Of a stretch of DNA of 36,147 nt, positions 1 through 9,503 are shown piece after piece (positions within the stretch are counted from its first letter, which is position 1; each line of letters starts with the position of its first letter). This DNA is from Paludibacteraceae bacterium (GTDB lineage: Bacteria > Bacteroidota > Bacteroidia > Bacteroidales > Paludibacteraceae). A model generated the notes under the pieces. The model made no database searches. It was not told the origin of the DNA and worked only from the letters and a program-made list of their open reading frames with translations. The position numbers and the translations under genes were made by a program. The stretch covers positions 1 through 36,147 of the forward strand of contig JAQVJY010000014.1 of the NCBI GenBank assembly GCA_028694915.1, written 5' to 3'.

Positions 1-52
1 CAAGACGTACCACATTGGGAGAAAAGTAAGATTTATCTACAATTTTACTCAT
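1..52 (-). CDS. Start of a truncated gene, possibly a ferredoxin-NADP reductase/PyrK-like FAD/NAD-binding protein
   Basis: An ATG at 52-50 on the minus strand opens a frame that runs off the left edge of the window. The 17 visible residues read MSKIVDKSYFSPNVVRL. This resembles the first beta strand of the sulfide/dihydroorotate dehydrogenase-like FAD/NAD-binding proteins common in Bacteroidales, which usually lie beside glutamate synthase-type genes. The start is supported by a TACCTTTG -7 element 38 bases upstream and by a strong terminator that separates it from lolD. Only 17 residues are visible, so the family assignment is tentative; that a gene starts here is more secure. Confidence 0.45.
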   Translation of the reverse strand, partial: MSKIVDKSYFSPNVVRL

Positions 53-89
53 AGTTAGCAACTAAAATTTAAACTTCTAAATGAAGGCT

Positions 90-97
90 CAAAGGTA
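90..97 (-). promoter_or_regulatory. Bacteroidota -7 promoter element for the gene at the left edge
   Basis: The minus strand reads TACCTTTG, matching the TAnnTTTG consensus. It lies 38 bases upstream of the ATG at 52. No clear TTG -33 box is seen at the usual spacing, because the sequence there is the C-rich arm of the neighbouring terminator. Confidence 0.4.
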
Positions 98-113
98 CAA
101 AAAAAGAGAAGAA

Positions 114-150
114 AAATCCCCATTTTTGCAAAAAACAAAAATGGGGATTT
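114..150 (-). terminator. Rho-independent terminator after lolD
   Basis: A perfect 15-bp stem (114-128 pairing with 136-150) with a 7-base loop contains a GGGG/CCCC core. On the minus strand it is followed by a T-rich stretch. It starts 24 bases after the lolD stop and separates that operon from the next gene. Confidence 0.85.
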
Positions 151-174
151 AAAGTCATTTCAATGCGTTCATTT

Positions 175-834
175 TCAAACATTTTCAACAATCAAACCAT
201 CGCGCATAGAAATTACTCTATCCGAAATGGAGGCCAGTTCCATGTCGTGGGTGACTATTAAAATAGTTTGATTAAAATTATCGCGTAAATCGAACAGCAA
301 ACGATGTAATTCTTCTTTATTTTTACTATCCAAACTGCCCGACGGCTCGTCGGCCAAAATCACAGATGGTTTATTGATTAACGCACGCGCCACGGCTACG
401 CGCTGTTTTTCGCCACCCGATAACTCGGACGGTTTATGCTCCACACGATCAGTCAATTTGAGGTAATCGAGCAGTTTATGAGCTTCAGCTTGAGCTTCTT
501 TAAAACTCACACCCGCAATTAACGCTGGCATCATCACATTTTCAAGTGCAGTAAACTCAGGTAGTAATTGGTGGAATTGAAACACGAAACCAATATGTTT
601 ATTACGAAACAGAGACATCGCTCGTTCGTTCAACCCAAGTACATCGACACCAGCTATTTGAATCGTTCCCGTATCCGGTTTATCCAACGTGCCAAGCAGT
701 TGCAACAAGGTAGTTTTTCCTGCTCCACTAGGGCCTATAATAGATACGATTTCACGTGGTGCAATATGCAAATCGACACCCTTCAACACTTGCAGTGTAT
801 CGAAACTTTTCGTTATATTTTTTGCAATAATCAT
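175..834 (-). CDS. lolD: ABC transporter ATP-binding protein, LolD/MacB-type
   Basis: This 219-residue protein is a complete ABC ATPase. It shows Walker A GPSGAGKT at residues 34-41, the Q-loop at Q86, the signature LSGGEKQ at 138-144, Walker B VILADEP at 158-164 and the switch histidine H196. Length and sequence fit the LolD/MacB subfamily, whose members power lipoprotein release from the inner membrane (LolCDE) or MacAB-like export. No permease gene is next to it, so the partner must be elsewhere; stand-alone lolD genes are common in Bacteroidota. It is the last gene of a tightly spaced minus-strand run: 19 bases separate it from tcdA, and a strong terminator follows. LolD is the most likely identity, but MacB-type ATPases cannot be excluded by sequence alone. 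Confidence 0.85.
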   Translation of the reverse strand: MIIAKNITKSFDTLQVLKGVDLHIAPREIVSIIGPSGAGKTTLLQLLGTLDKPDTGTIQIAGVDVLGLNERAMSLFRNKHIGFVFQFHQLLPEFTALENVMMPALIAGVSFKEAQAEAHKLLDYLKLTDRVEHKPSELSGGEKQRVAVARALINKPSVILADEPSGSLDSKNKEELHRLLFDLRDNFNQTILIVTHDMELASISDRVISMRDGLIVENV

Positions 835-853
835 AATCTGTAAAATTTAATTT

Positions 854-1576
854 TCACTCTTTAGGTAAAACCAATTGACGAATAATGTGCGATGCTAAAT
901 AACAACCAAAAATGGCTGGCATATAAGACACCGTTCCCACATTCGATTTTTTATTTTGTTCGCCTTCGGTTATCATAACACGTTCAGCAGGAACCACTTC
1001 GGCAGAAAAAACCACCGTAATGCCTTTACGAACGCCCAACTTATGAAGGCGTTTACGAACCATACGAGCCAACTTACAATAATCGGATTTAGCTATATCA
1101 CAAATTTTTACTTGCGTAGGATCCAATTTACCACCAGAACCCATACTTGAAACCGTTGGTATTCCGAGCAAATAGGCTTGTTGCAACATAAAAACTTTAG
1201 GACTCAGCGTATCAATTGCATCCACCAAATAATCGTAGTGCGCCATTTTAAGCAACTCCACCGTGCGTTCGTCGCGCAAAAACTCGGGATAAAGATGTAG
1301 TTTTACATCTGGATTTATATCACGTAAACGAGCTGCCAACACGTCTGTTTTTAATTTTCCTACAGTAGATGTGAGTGCCACCAATTGCCTATTTCGATTG
1401 GAATCATTGACCTTGTCGCCATCGACCAACGTAAATTCGCCAACACCAGCTCGGCAAAGCATTTCTACCGCATAAGCGCCAACACCCCCTAATCCAACAA
1501 CCATCACATGAGCTTGATGCAACTGCGGCATACGCTCAACACCAAACATTAATTCTGTACGACTTTGCCAACTCAT
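854..1576 (-). CDS. tcdA: tRNA threonylcarbamoyladenosine dehydratase (ThiF/E1-like)
   Basis: This 240-residue protein belongs to the E1-like ThiF/MoeB superfamily. The nucleotide-binding GLGGVG lies at residues 28-33, followed by the acidic strand end VDGD, the RNR segment at 61-63 and the DAID segment at 119-122. The SMGSGGKLDP stretch and the C-terminal NVGTVSYMP segment are typical of TcdA (CsdL/YgdL) rather than of ThiF or MoeB, and there are no zinc-binding CxxC pairs. TcdA uses ATP to cyclise t6A37 to ct6A in ANN-decoding tRNAs. It sits between a chromate transporter half (21-base gap) and lolD (19-base gap), probably in one transcript; no functional link is obvious. Confidence 0.9.
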   Translation of the reverse strand: MSWQSRTELMFGVERMPQLHQAHVMVVGLGGVGAYAVEMLCRAGVGEFTLVDGDKVNDSNRNRQLVALTSTVGKLKTDVLAARLRDINPDVKLHLYPEFLRDERTVELLKMAHYDYLVDAIDTLSPKVFMLQQAYLLGIPTVSSMGSGGKLDPTQVKICDIAKSDYCKLARMVRKRLHKLGVRKGITVVFSAEVVPAERVMITEGEQNKKSNVGTVSYMPAIFGCYLASHIIRQLVLPKE

Positions 1577-1597
1577 TCAATCTCAATAATAAGAACA

Positions 1598-2134
1598 TCA
1601 ATAAATAAGCAACCCTAATACGGCCGCCACCACAATCATTAATATCGGGTGAACTTTGAGCCATTTAGTTGCCACAAAAGCAACTGCAAAAATAATCCAA
1701 CTCATATAATCAGCACACTGTGGGCCAAAATTTTCCTCATTCATAAGCAATAACGCCGCAGCAGCAATCAAGCCAACTACCACAGGACGAAGGCCTTGCA
1801 TGGCGCTGTCCACATACTTATTATTTTTCATTTTCGACATCACACGAGCTATGATCAGCATAATAATAAACGACGGCAAAACCACACCTACCGTAGCCAC
1901 CAACGAACCAAACACATTGCCCGATGCCAAATAACCGGCATACGTTGCCGAATTAATACCAATGGGACCAGGTGTCATTTGCGAAACAGCAACCATATTG
2001 GTAAACTCCGCCGATGTCAACCAACCATAATGTTCCACCAATTCAAACTGAATCAATGGCAACATAGCAGCACCGCCACCAAAGCCAAATAAGCCAATCT
2101 GAAAAAACGTAGAAAAAAGTTGCCAATATAACAT
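1598..2134 (-). CDS. chrA: Chromate transporter ChrA, short-chain subunit (second of a pair)
   Basis: This 178-residue hydrophobic protein has one ChrA domain. The N-terminal half carries the family motif IGLFGFGGGAAMLPLI, followed by the conserved SQMTPGPIGINSATYAGY stretch and several membrane segments up to the C-terminus. Short-chain ChrA proteins are half the size of classical ChrA and are normally encoded as adjacent pairs that work together; the partner lies 7 bases upstream (2142-2711). They export chromate or related oxyanions, but the natural substrate in gut or anaerobic Bacteroidota is often unknown. The gene is followed closely by tcdA. Confidence 0.88.
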   Translation of the reverse strand: MLYWQLFSTFFQIGLFGFGGGAAMLPLIQFELVEHYGWLTSAEFTNMVAVSQMTPGPIGINSATYAGYLASGNVFGSLVATVGVVLPSFIIMLIIARVMSKMKNNKYVDSAMQGLRPVVVGLIAAAALLLMNEENFGPQCADYMSWIIFAVAFVATKWLKVHPILMIVVAAVLGLLIY

Positions 2135-2141
2135 AGCTAAT

Positions 2142-2711
2142 CTATTTTTTATTTACCGGTTTCGACGATTTATAATCGCGATATAACCGTACCAAAATTC
2201 CCGCCACACCTGCTACAAAGATAATCCACACGGGCGACACACCAAAATACCAAATCAAAAATGCCGACAAGATTGGAATCCAGACGGTTTTCCAACTCAA
2301 TTTGGCTGATTTTGCCAAATTAAATACGGGCACCGCAATCAGTGCTACAACCGCTGGACGAACGGCTTTAAACATTTTTTGCAACGCTGGAGAATCTTGA
2401 TATTTAGACAGAAAAAATGCAAAAACCAATATTGCCACAAACGAGGGTAAAGCCGAACCTAAAGTACTCACAAAAGCGCCTTTTTTACCACGCAATTTAT
2501 TACCTACCAAAATGGAAATATTTACCGCCAAAATACCAGGCGCCGTTTGTGCCATCACAATCATATCCAAAAATTCTTCAGAAGCAATCCACTTCCGATT
2601 GGTCACCACTTCACGTTCAATAAGCGGCAGCATAGCATAGCCGCCTCCAATAGTAAAGGCGCCAATCTTTGTAAATGTTCCAAACAGTTGCCACAATGTT
2701 ACCATAACCAT
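2142..2711 (-). CDS. chrA: Chromate transporter ChrA, short-chain subunit (first of a pair)
   Basis: This 189-residue membrane protein is the first gene of the minus-strand operon. It has the same fold and motifs as its neighbour: IGAFTIGGGYAMLPLI near residue 12, then MAQTAPGILAVNISI, then hydrophobic segments and a short basic C-terminal tail. The two halves differ clearly in sequence, as expected for a heteromeric pair with inverted topology. Two in-frame ATGs (2711 and 2705) are possible starts; I keep the longer. A TATCTTTG -7 element lies 60 bases upstream in the gap shared with gyrB. Confidence 0.88.
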   Translation of the reverse strand: MVMVTLWQLFGTFTKIGAFTIGGGYAMLPLIEREVVTNRKWIASEEFLDMIVMAQTAPGILAVNISILVGNKLRGKKGAFVSTLGSALPSFVAILVFAFFLSKYQDSPALQKMFKAVRPAVVALIAVPVFNLAKSAKLSWKTVWIPILSAFLIWYFGVSPVWIIFVAGVAGILVRLYRDYKSSKPVNKK

Positions 2712-2771
2712 GTAAAATTAACTAAATCATCAAAATGTCAGCATCCGGAAATTTGTATTCTTTTTACAGCG

Positions 2772-2779
2772 CAAAGATA
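2772..2779 (-). promoter_or_regulatory. -7 promoter element for the chrA-chrA-tcdA-lolD operon
   Basis: The minus strand reads TATCTTTG, the commonest form of the Bacteroidota -7 box. It lies in the 199-base divergent gap before gyrB. I found no TTG box at 20-base spacing. Confidence 0.5.
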
Positions 2780-2844
2780 ATCATTTTTTGGGTGTTGTTG
2801 ATAAGTTTTTATGGGTTTTAGGCGGTAAAATCAAATATATTTTG

Positions 2845-2852
2845 TACATTTG
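2845..2852 (+). promoter_or_regulatory. -7 promoter element for gyrB
   Basis: The plus strand reads TACATTTG, matching TAnnTTTG, 58 bases upstream of the gyrB ATG. The -33 region is not a clear match, so this is a partial promoter call. Confidence 0.45.
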
Positions 2853-2898
2853 TTCGCTTAAAACGCTTTATCTAAAACGACTAATAATTATCTAATAA

Positions 2899-4869
<1,971 letters not shown>

Positions 4870-4886
4870 CGCCACAATATATCCAT

Positions 4887-4919
4887 AAAAAATCCCAGCC
4901 GTAAAGCTGGGATTTTTTT
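4887..4919. terminator. Bidirectional terminator between gyrB and the septoil-knot gene
   Basis: AAAAAATCCCAGC (4887-4899) pairs with GCTGGGATTTTTT (4906-4918) across a 6-base loop. It is flanked by A and T runs, so it can end transcripts from both convergent genes. Confidence 0.9.
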
Positions 4920-4922
4920 AGT

Positions 4923-5261
4923 TTACCACATCAACTGTTGTTTTGAATTTTCGCGCCATCCGGCTTGGTAATCGTAATCGACGAAGTAGATTTTCAAATC
5001 GGCTTGATAATCGTATTTGGTAAAATAAATTTTCTTATCCGCTTGATAGGAATAGTCTGTAAAGAACCACTTTCCATCATTTTTGCCTGCCTGATAATCG
5101 TATTTTACCTTATATACTTTTAAGTCTGCTTGATACTCATATTGTACCACATACACTTTCACATCAGCCTGATAATCGTAATCGACCGAATACACCTTCT
5201 GAGCCCACATGAGACATGAGCTACACGCCAAAAGTAAAAGAATACCGACTTTTTTCATCAC
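4923..5261 (-). CDS. Small secreted repeat protein, probable 7(1) septoil knot (DUF6150-type) family
   Basis: This 112-residue protein starts with a signal peptide (hydrophobic residues 5-20, likely cleavage after WA at 20). The rest is six copies of a 13-residue unit of the form K-V/I-Y-x-x-x-Y-x-Y-Q-A-D/G. The YQA triplets begin at 30, 43, 56, 72, 85 and 98, so two sets of three are separated by a 3-residue insertion around a KNDGKWFF segment. No cysteine remains after the signal peptide. I recognise this pattern as the former DUF6150 family, now described as the 7(1) septoil knot, a small beta-rich fold with a very complex backbone knot; the name is from memory. Cys13 within LLAC could alternatively be a lipobox. 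The gene follows a lipoprotein gene by 19 bases, and the two are probably co-transcribed. Its cellular role is unknown. Starts at 5261 and 5258 are both possible. Confidence 0.75.
   Translation of the reverse strand: MMKKVGILLLLACSSCLMWAQKVYSVDYDYQADVKVYVVQYEYQADLKVYKVKYDYQAGKNDGKWFFTDYSYQADKKIYFTKYDYQADLKIYFVDYDYQAGWRENSKQQLMW
4956..5198 (-). repeat. Six in-frame repeats of 39 bases inside the septoil-knot gene
   Basis: The coding repeat of 13 residues gives a 39-base period, with one spacing of 48 bases in the middle. The DNA copies have diverged at third positions while the protein motif is kept, which suggests an old repeat under selection rather than a recent tandem expansion. Confidence 0.8.
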
Positions 5262-5280
5262 AACATATATTTATGTCACG

Positions 5281-5868
5281 TTATTCGTATTGAGCCGAAT
5301 CTGTCATATCCGTAATAGTGTAATCAGCAGGCACAGTAAACGCATTGACAGGAACAGACGTAGTAAATGAAGTAGCTCTCACTTCATTCATAACAAAGGA
5401 AATACGTTCCCAACCACCATATTTAGAACCATCTTCAGAATCAGTATAGACGGTACATTTTTTACCGGCAATCGTTTCAGACGATTTCTTCACATTTTCG
5501 TTATAATTAGCCAATTTCCAAGTTTCTTCCAAGAAACAATAAGCGGTATTGAACAAATATTCGCCAGAATATTGGTATTTGTAACCTGTTTTCTCCTCTG
5601 TATTCAACGAATAATAAGTACTATCAATGTAGATAAGCACTTCTGTGCCTTTTTCGATACGTTGTTTTTTACCATATTCAGCAAACGACAATGTAGTAGA
5701 ATCGCTGTAAGTAATGGTAGCAGTAGGAATTGTAAATACTTTCCCTTCCATTACTTCTGCAATTTCTTTTAAAGAATCACTCAAATCGCCCAAAATAAAG
5801 CAACTTGACATACCAACCGCAAGTGCTACAAACACTCCAACGCCTAAAATTCGGTGCAAACGTTTCAT
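5281..5868 (-). CDS. Uncharacterised lipoprotein
   Basis: This 195-residue protein has a lipoprotein signal: a basic start, a hydrophobic stretch and the lipobox GMSSC with the lipidated cysteine at 23. The mature part looks beta-rich, with alternating aromatic and hydrophilic residues. A central segment, TIAGKKCTVYTD followed by GGWERISF, recalls the central part of DUF4412/LolA-like outer-membrane-associated domains, but I cannot place it in a named family with confidence. It is first in a two-gene unit with the septoil-knot gene (19-base gap, no terminator between). A well-formed promoter lies at 5918-5948. Function unknown. Confidence 0.8.
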   Translation of the reverse strand: MKRLHRILGVGVFVALAVGMSSCFILGDLSDSLKEIAEVMEGKVFTIPTATITYSDSTTLSFAEYGKKQRIEKGTEVLIYIDSTYYSLNTEEKTGYKYQYSGEYLFNTAYCFLEETWKLANYNENVKKSSETIAGKKCTVYTDSEDGSKYGGWERISFVMNEVRATSFTTSVPVNAFTVPADYTITDMTDSAQYE

Positions 5869-5917
5869 AATTTTTTAGATTAAAAAATGTAAATAAAAAT
5901 GTTTTATAATTAAGAGA

Positions 5918-5948
5918 CAAAAATAGGATATATTTTAAAACAAAACAA
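5918..5948 (-). promoter_or_regulatory. Promoter of the lipoprotein/septoil-knot operon
   Basis: On the minus strand a TTG box (5948-5946) is followed after exactly 20 bases by TATTTTTG (5925-5918). This matches the Bacteroidota -33/-7 architecture. The leader before the ATG at 5868 would be about 43 bases. Confidence 0.65.
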
Positions 5949-6100
5949 TAAAAATAACATCTTTTTTTTAGGTAAAGTAATGAAAAACAGATAGAAACAC
6001 TACGCAAATTAGCAATCGTATAAAATGTACGAATTGCATTACTACGTGACATTCCACTTCAATAGCTTAAAATAAGTTATAAAACACCGATTTTAAAACA

Positions 6101-6132
6101 AAAAGCCCTCACTCAGTAGAGCAAGGGCTTTT
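6101..6132 (-). terminator. Terminator after htpG
   Basis: AAAAGCCCT (6101-6109) pairs with AGGGCTTTT (6124-6132) around a 14-base loop. It begins 20 bases after the htpG stop and is followed on the minus strand by a T-rich stretch. Confidence 0.8.
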
Positions 6133-6151
6133 AATAAATTTGAAGATGTCT

Positions 6152-8212
6152 TTATTTGAGTAACGAGATACTGCGTTTTACAAAATCAGACAAATCTTTA
6201 CCTTTTAGCATATTGTTAGCCAATAAAGCGATGTCAATAAGTTGTTTAATCTTGGGTTGTGTGGCTGCAAAGGTGGCATAAACCGTCTTTTTCTGTGCAG
6301 ATAATTCACCGATTTGTTTATCGAGTGTTTCCAATTCCGCTTTTTCAGCTTGTGGCACTTCTTCGTCTTTTTTATCTTTGTGCGTATCTTTTATTTCGTT
6401 ACGACGTTTTTCCAGTTGCCCAATGGCATCCACCAATGGATTTATCTTTTCAGAACACGCCGCATCCTCCTCTTTCAATAAAACATCCACTAATGGATGA
6501 GCCGTATTCACTACCAAATTGTAGCTATCAGGCATTTCGCCATAAAAACTCATCATTGGATTACCGCCGCCCGTAGCCGACATATCTTTCATACGGCGCA
6601 TAAACTCATTTTGTGTAATCACAATTGGTTGATCGTCGGCACCGAGTTGCTCCATAGTCACCAAGAATTCAGTTTTATTGAGTTTTGGTAATTGCGATTG
6701 GAACAAGCTGGTTAAAGCGGTTTGTTGTTCAGCGTTGAGGGTCACTTTTGGTGCATCGGCTTTCACAATGAGTTTTTCTACCACATCACTATCGACACGC
6801 ACAAAACGCGATTTTTCGTTTTTCTGTTCTAATTGGCTAATCCAGTGAATATCCAACTGACCATCCATAAGCAACACATCGTAACCTTTGTTTTTCGCTG
6901 CTTCGATGTAAGCATGTTGTTCTTCGGCATTGGTGGCGTACAAATAAATCACATTGCCATCTTTGTCGGTCTGTTCTACACTGATTAAATCTTTGTATTC
7001 GGTAAATGTAAATGCTTTTCCATCTACATTTTGAAGCAAAGCAAACTCTTTGGCGCGGTCGTAAAATTTCTCGTCGCTCAACATACCGTACACAATGAAA
7101 ATGCGGAGTGCATCCCATTTTTCTTCGAACGAAGCGCGTTCATTTTTGAAAATTTCTTGCAAGCGGTCCGCCACTTTTTTAGTGATATGTGTCGAAATTT
7201 TCTTCACATTTTGGTCGCTTTGTAAATAGGAACGGCTCACATTCAACGGAATATCTGGCGAATCGATTACGCCATGCAACAGCGTCAAGAAATCGGGCAC
7301 AATGCCTTCCACCGAATCAGTGACAAACACCTGGTTGCAGTACAACTGAATTTTATTACGTTGTAAATCGATGTTATTTTTAATGCGTGGAAAATAGAGA
7401 ATCCCCGTCAAATTGAATGGATAATCCACATTCAAATGAATATGGAACAATGGATCTTCGGCGTAAGGATACAACTCACGGTAGAAGTTGGCATAATCCT
7501 CATCTTTCAAATCAGCTGGTTTTTTAGTCCACGCTGGCTCTGGATTATTGATAATATTGGGTTCGTTTGTCTCTACCTCTTTGCCATCTTTCCACTCTTT
7601 TTTAGTACCAAAAGCGATAGGAACCGGCAAAAATTTACAGTATTTGGTCAACAAACCGCTAATGCGTGCCTCTTCCAAAAAGTCTTTGTTGTCGTCGTCT
7701 ATGTGCAACACAATATCCGTTCCGCGTTCTGCTTTATCGCACGCTTCGAGCGTATATTCTGGCGAACCGTCGCAGCTCCAATGTTGTGCAGGCGCATCGG
7801 TGTACGATTTGGTGAAAATTTCCACCTGTTTGGCTACCATAAACGCCGAATAGAAACCCAAACCGAAATGACCAATAATGGCATTAGCGTCCTCTTTGTA
7901 TTTGTCCAAAAAATCGGTAGCGCCCGAAAATGCAATTTGATTGATGTATTTTTCAATCTCTTCGGCAGTCATACCCACGCCACGGTCGCTAATAGTCAAG
8001 GTGCCAGCTTCGGCATCTAGTTTCACTTCCACTTGCAAGTCGCCCACTTCACCTTGATATTCGCCAACAGAAGCTAATGTTTTTAACTTTTGTGTCGCAT
8101 CTACAGCGTTTGACACCAACTCACGTAGAAAAATTTCATGATCACTGTACAAAAATTTCTTAATAACGGGGAAAATATTGTCCGTCGTTACTCCAATGTT
8201 TCCTTTTGCCAT
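6152..8212 (-). CDS. htpG: Molecular chaperone HtpG (Hsp90)
   Basis: This 686-residue protein is a full-length bacterial Hsp90, an ATP-driven dimeric cytosolic chaperone. The GHKL ATPase domain shows LRELVSNAVDAT with catalytic E31 and N35, ISDRGVGM with D76, and the lid/glycine motif GHFGLGF at 114-120. The middle domain contains LNVSRSYLQ, with the catalytic-loop arginine. The C-terminal dimerisation domain begins after an acidic/basic low-complexity stretch (KDTHKDKKDEE). The family is usually 620-690 residues and this is a normal Bacteroidota size. It stands alone: a terminator follows and an apparent intergenic gap of 268 bases precedes it. I found no clear TAnnTTTG box upstream. Confidence 0.97.
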   Translation of the reverse strand: MAKGNIGVTTDNIFPVIKKFLYSDHEIFLRELVSNAVDATQKLKTLASVGEYQGEVGDLQVEVKLDAEAGTLTISDRGVGMTAEEIEKYINQIAFSGATDFLDKYKEDANAIIGHFGLGFYSAFMVAKQVEIFTKSYTDAPAQHWSCDGSPEYTLEACDKAERGTDIVLHIDDDNKDFLEEARISGLLTKYCKFLPVPIAFGTKKEWKDGKEVETNEPNIINNPEPAWTKKPADLKDEDYANFYRELYPYAEDPLFHIHLNVDYPFNLTGILYFPRIKNNIDLQRNKIQLYCNQVFVTDSVEGIVPDFLTLLHGVIDSPDIPLNVSRSYLQSDQNVKKISTHITKKVADRLQEIFKNERASFEEKWDALRIFIVYGMLSDEKFYDRAKEFALLQNVDGKAFTFTEYKDLISVEQTDKDGNVIYLYATNAEEQHAYIEAAKNKGYDVLLMDGQLDIHWISQLEQKNEKSRFVRVDSDVVEKLIVKADAPKVTLNAEQQTALTSLFQSQLPKLNKTEFLVTMEQLGADDQPIVITQNEFMRRMKDMSATGGGNPMMSFYGEMPDSYNLVVNTAHPLVDVLLKEEDAACSEKINPLVDAIGQLEKRRNEIKDTHKDKKDEEVPQAEKAELETLDKQIGELSAQKKTVYATFAATQPKIKQLIDIALLANNMLKGKDLSDFVKRSISLLK

Positions 8213-8337
8213 ACTATAATAAGTTTTTAAAATTGAAAAATAAGTAAGTCAGCGCAGCCGACCGTGCTTTGGTTTTCAAATAAAATGCCAAACCGCAATT
8301 GCTGACAATTTGACACACCAACTCGCCCAAATACGAC

Positions 8338-8370
8338 AAACGGCTCTGAAGTATGCCTTCAAAGCCGTTT
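8338..8370. terminator. Hairpin upstream of htpG, possible terminator
   Basis: AAACGGCT (8338-8345) pairs with AGCCGTTT (8363-8370), and TGAAG pairs with CTTCA inside it, separated by one mismatch and a 5-base loop. It is GC-rich compared with its surroundings. The T-tract is weak, so it could end transcription from the lipoprotein pair or be a structured leader element. Confidence 0.5.
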
Positions 8371-8460
8371 ATGTTCTTTTACGTATTATATTATAACGAG
8401 CGGTCACTGACCAAAGGGAAGTAAATCCGCCACGACAAGAAAACCAAAAAACTCTGTCTT

Positions 8461-8482
8461 AAACAGTTTTGATTAACTGTTT
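8461..8482 (-). terminator. Weak hairpin overlapping the stop of the 8481-8996 gene
   Basis: AAACAGTT (8461-8468) pairs with AACTGTTT (8475-8482) around a 6-base loop. It overlaps the stop codon of the lipoprotein gene. No immediate T run follows on the minus strand, so it may act together with the larger hairpin at 8338-8370. Confidence 0.35.
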
Positions 8483-8996
8483 ATCGTGGCTGAAGGGGTT
8501 GTAAAATTGTTGTGATGGAATGGTCACATTTCCCCAAATTGTTTGCAGAATCCATACATTTACAACCACAAATTTCACCTAGTTCGTTATATTCAAAATC
8601 ACAATTGTCGCAAATAACACCTCTACATTGGTGAGCAATAACTGCTTTTGTTTTTGCACTGTTATCTTTTGAGACAATAGGATACGCTACTTTGTGATGG
8701 ACTGTAACACCTAATGAATCTGTATTATGTCCTTTGATTATCAAATAAGCAAATCCTTTTGTTTTTGTTGTCTGTAACCGTAAATTATCAACGATAATAC
8801 TTTGTTCATTTGGGTAAAAAACAAAAGAGTCTTTTTCTTGTAAGCCAACAAATAACAATTTTGAAGATTTAGAATTTATTCCAGCAACTGGGATATCAGT
8901 ATTTGGAAAATAATACATTTCTTTTTGATCCAATGTATTACATGCAGAAATCCAAAACATAAATAGTATTACAATAATTAAATTTTGTGTTTTCAT
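8481..8996 (-). CDS. Cysteine-rich lipoprotein, second of a tandem paralogous pair
   Basis: This 171-residue protein has a lipoprotein signal with lipobox ISAC (cysteine 19). It aligns along its whole length with the gene just upstream (9018-9503): a YYFPNTDIP / SSKLL N-terminal part, the shared AYLII core and a C-terminal cysteine cluster. The cluster reads C-x4-C-x2-C-x10-C-x-C-x-C-x9-C, starting at C124, and ends in a TTILQPLQP tail. The spacing would suit a small zinc or disulfide module; since the protein is exported, disulfides are more likely. I do not recognise the family and give no function. It sits 21 bases after its paralogue, in an AT-rich stretch beside an insertion sequence, and looks like accessory DNA. 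Confidence 0.75.
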   Translation of the reverse strand: MKTQNLIIVILFMFWISACNTLDQKEMYYFPNTDIPVAGINSKSSKLLFVGLQEKDSFVFYPNEQSIIVDNLRLQTTKTKGFAYLIIKGHNTDSLGVTVHHKVAYPIVSKDNSAKTKAVIAHQCRGVICDNCDFEYNELGEICGCKCMDSANNLGKCDHSITTILQPLQPR

Positions 8997-9017
8997 AATG
9001 TTATAAATTTAAAATAA

Positions 9018-9503
9018 TTATTTAGGACCTAATGGCTTTAATGTTGTTGTACTAAAAATACAGTCTCCGAATGGATTATTTTCTTTACAATTGCAACCAT
9101 TTGGAGTTCCTCCATCATCCTCCAAAAATTCACAAAAGCTGCAATTTTTACCATCACATTTATAAGAAGTAACTCTTGACTTGGTGGAGATGGTGGAGAT
9201 AGGATAAGCGATGCTAATAGTTGAATTGTGATCACTTTTGCAAATTCCTCTAATTATTAAATAAGCTCTTTGAGGATCTTTAGTTAATTTAATTTCTTCT
9301 GTAAGCATTTCGAATTTTTCATTTCCTATATTGATAAATGATTTTACAGGCTTTAATATAGAGGACTTACCCCCTAATTCAACCTTGGCTGCAGGCAAAT
9401 TTCCTAAGTAATAAATGGTTGCATCCTCTGCCGTTGTACAAGACGCTAAAATGTACAGCAAGGCAACAATACATGTCATGCTTTTGAATGTTGTTTTTCC
9501 CAT
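9018..9503 (-). CDS. Cysteine-rich lipoprotein, first of a tandem paralogous pair
   Basis: This 161-residue protein has a signal peptide with lipobox LASC (cysteine 22). The mature part carries ATIYYLGNLPA near the start, a central AYLIIRGI, and a C-terminal cluster C-x4-C-x2-C-x12-C-x-C-x8-C ending in TTTLKPLGP. The AYLII core, six cysteines and the TT-x-L-x-P-L-x-P tail are shared with the downstream paralogue; one extra cysteine of the paralogue is absent. It is the first gene of the pair. An AT-only inverted repeat covers the start codon, and no convincing promoter was found upstream. Family and function are not recognised. Confidence 0.75.
   Translation of the reverse strand: MGKTTFKSMTCIVALLYILASCTTAEDATIYYLGNLPAAKVELGGKSSILKPVKSFINIGNEKFEMLTEEIKLTKDPQRAYLIIRGICKSDHNSTISIAYPISTISTKSRVTSYKCDGKNCSFCEFLEDDGGTPNGCNCKENNPFGDCIFSTTTLKPLGPK

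Noticed and set aside
4956..5198. CRISPR array or non-coding tandem repeat
   Set aside because: The 39-base units are in frame, degenerate at third positions and encode the YQAD motif; there are no unique spacers.
5777..6052. 91-codon minus-strand frame upstream of the 5281-5868 lipoprotein
   Set aside because: It overlaps the lipoprotein start in another frame and spans its promoter; the translation is rich in F, Y, K and C from AT-rich non-coding DNA.
7436..8020. 194-codon plus-strand frame inside htpG
   Set aside because: It is antisense to a strongly conserved part of HtpG and its translation has no recognisable motif; an antisense shadow.
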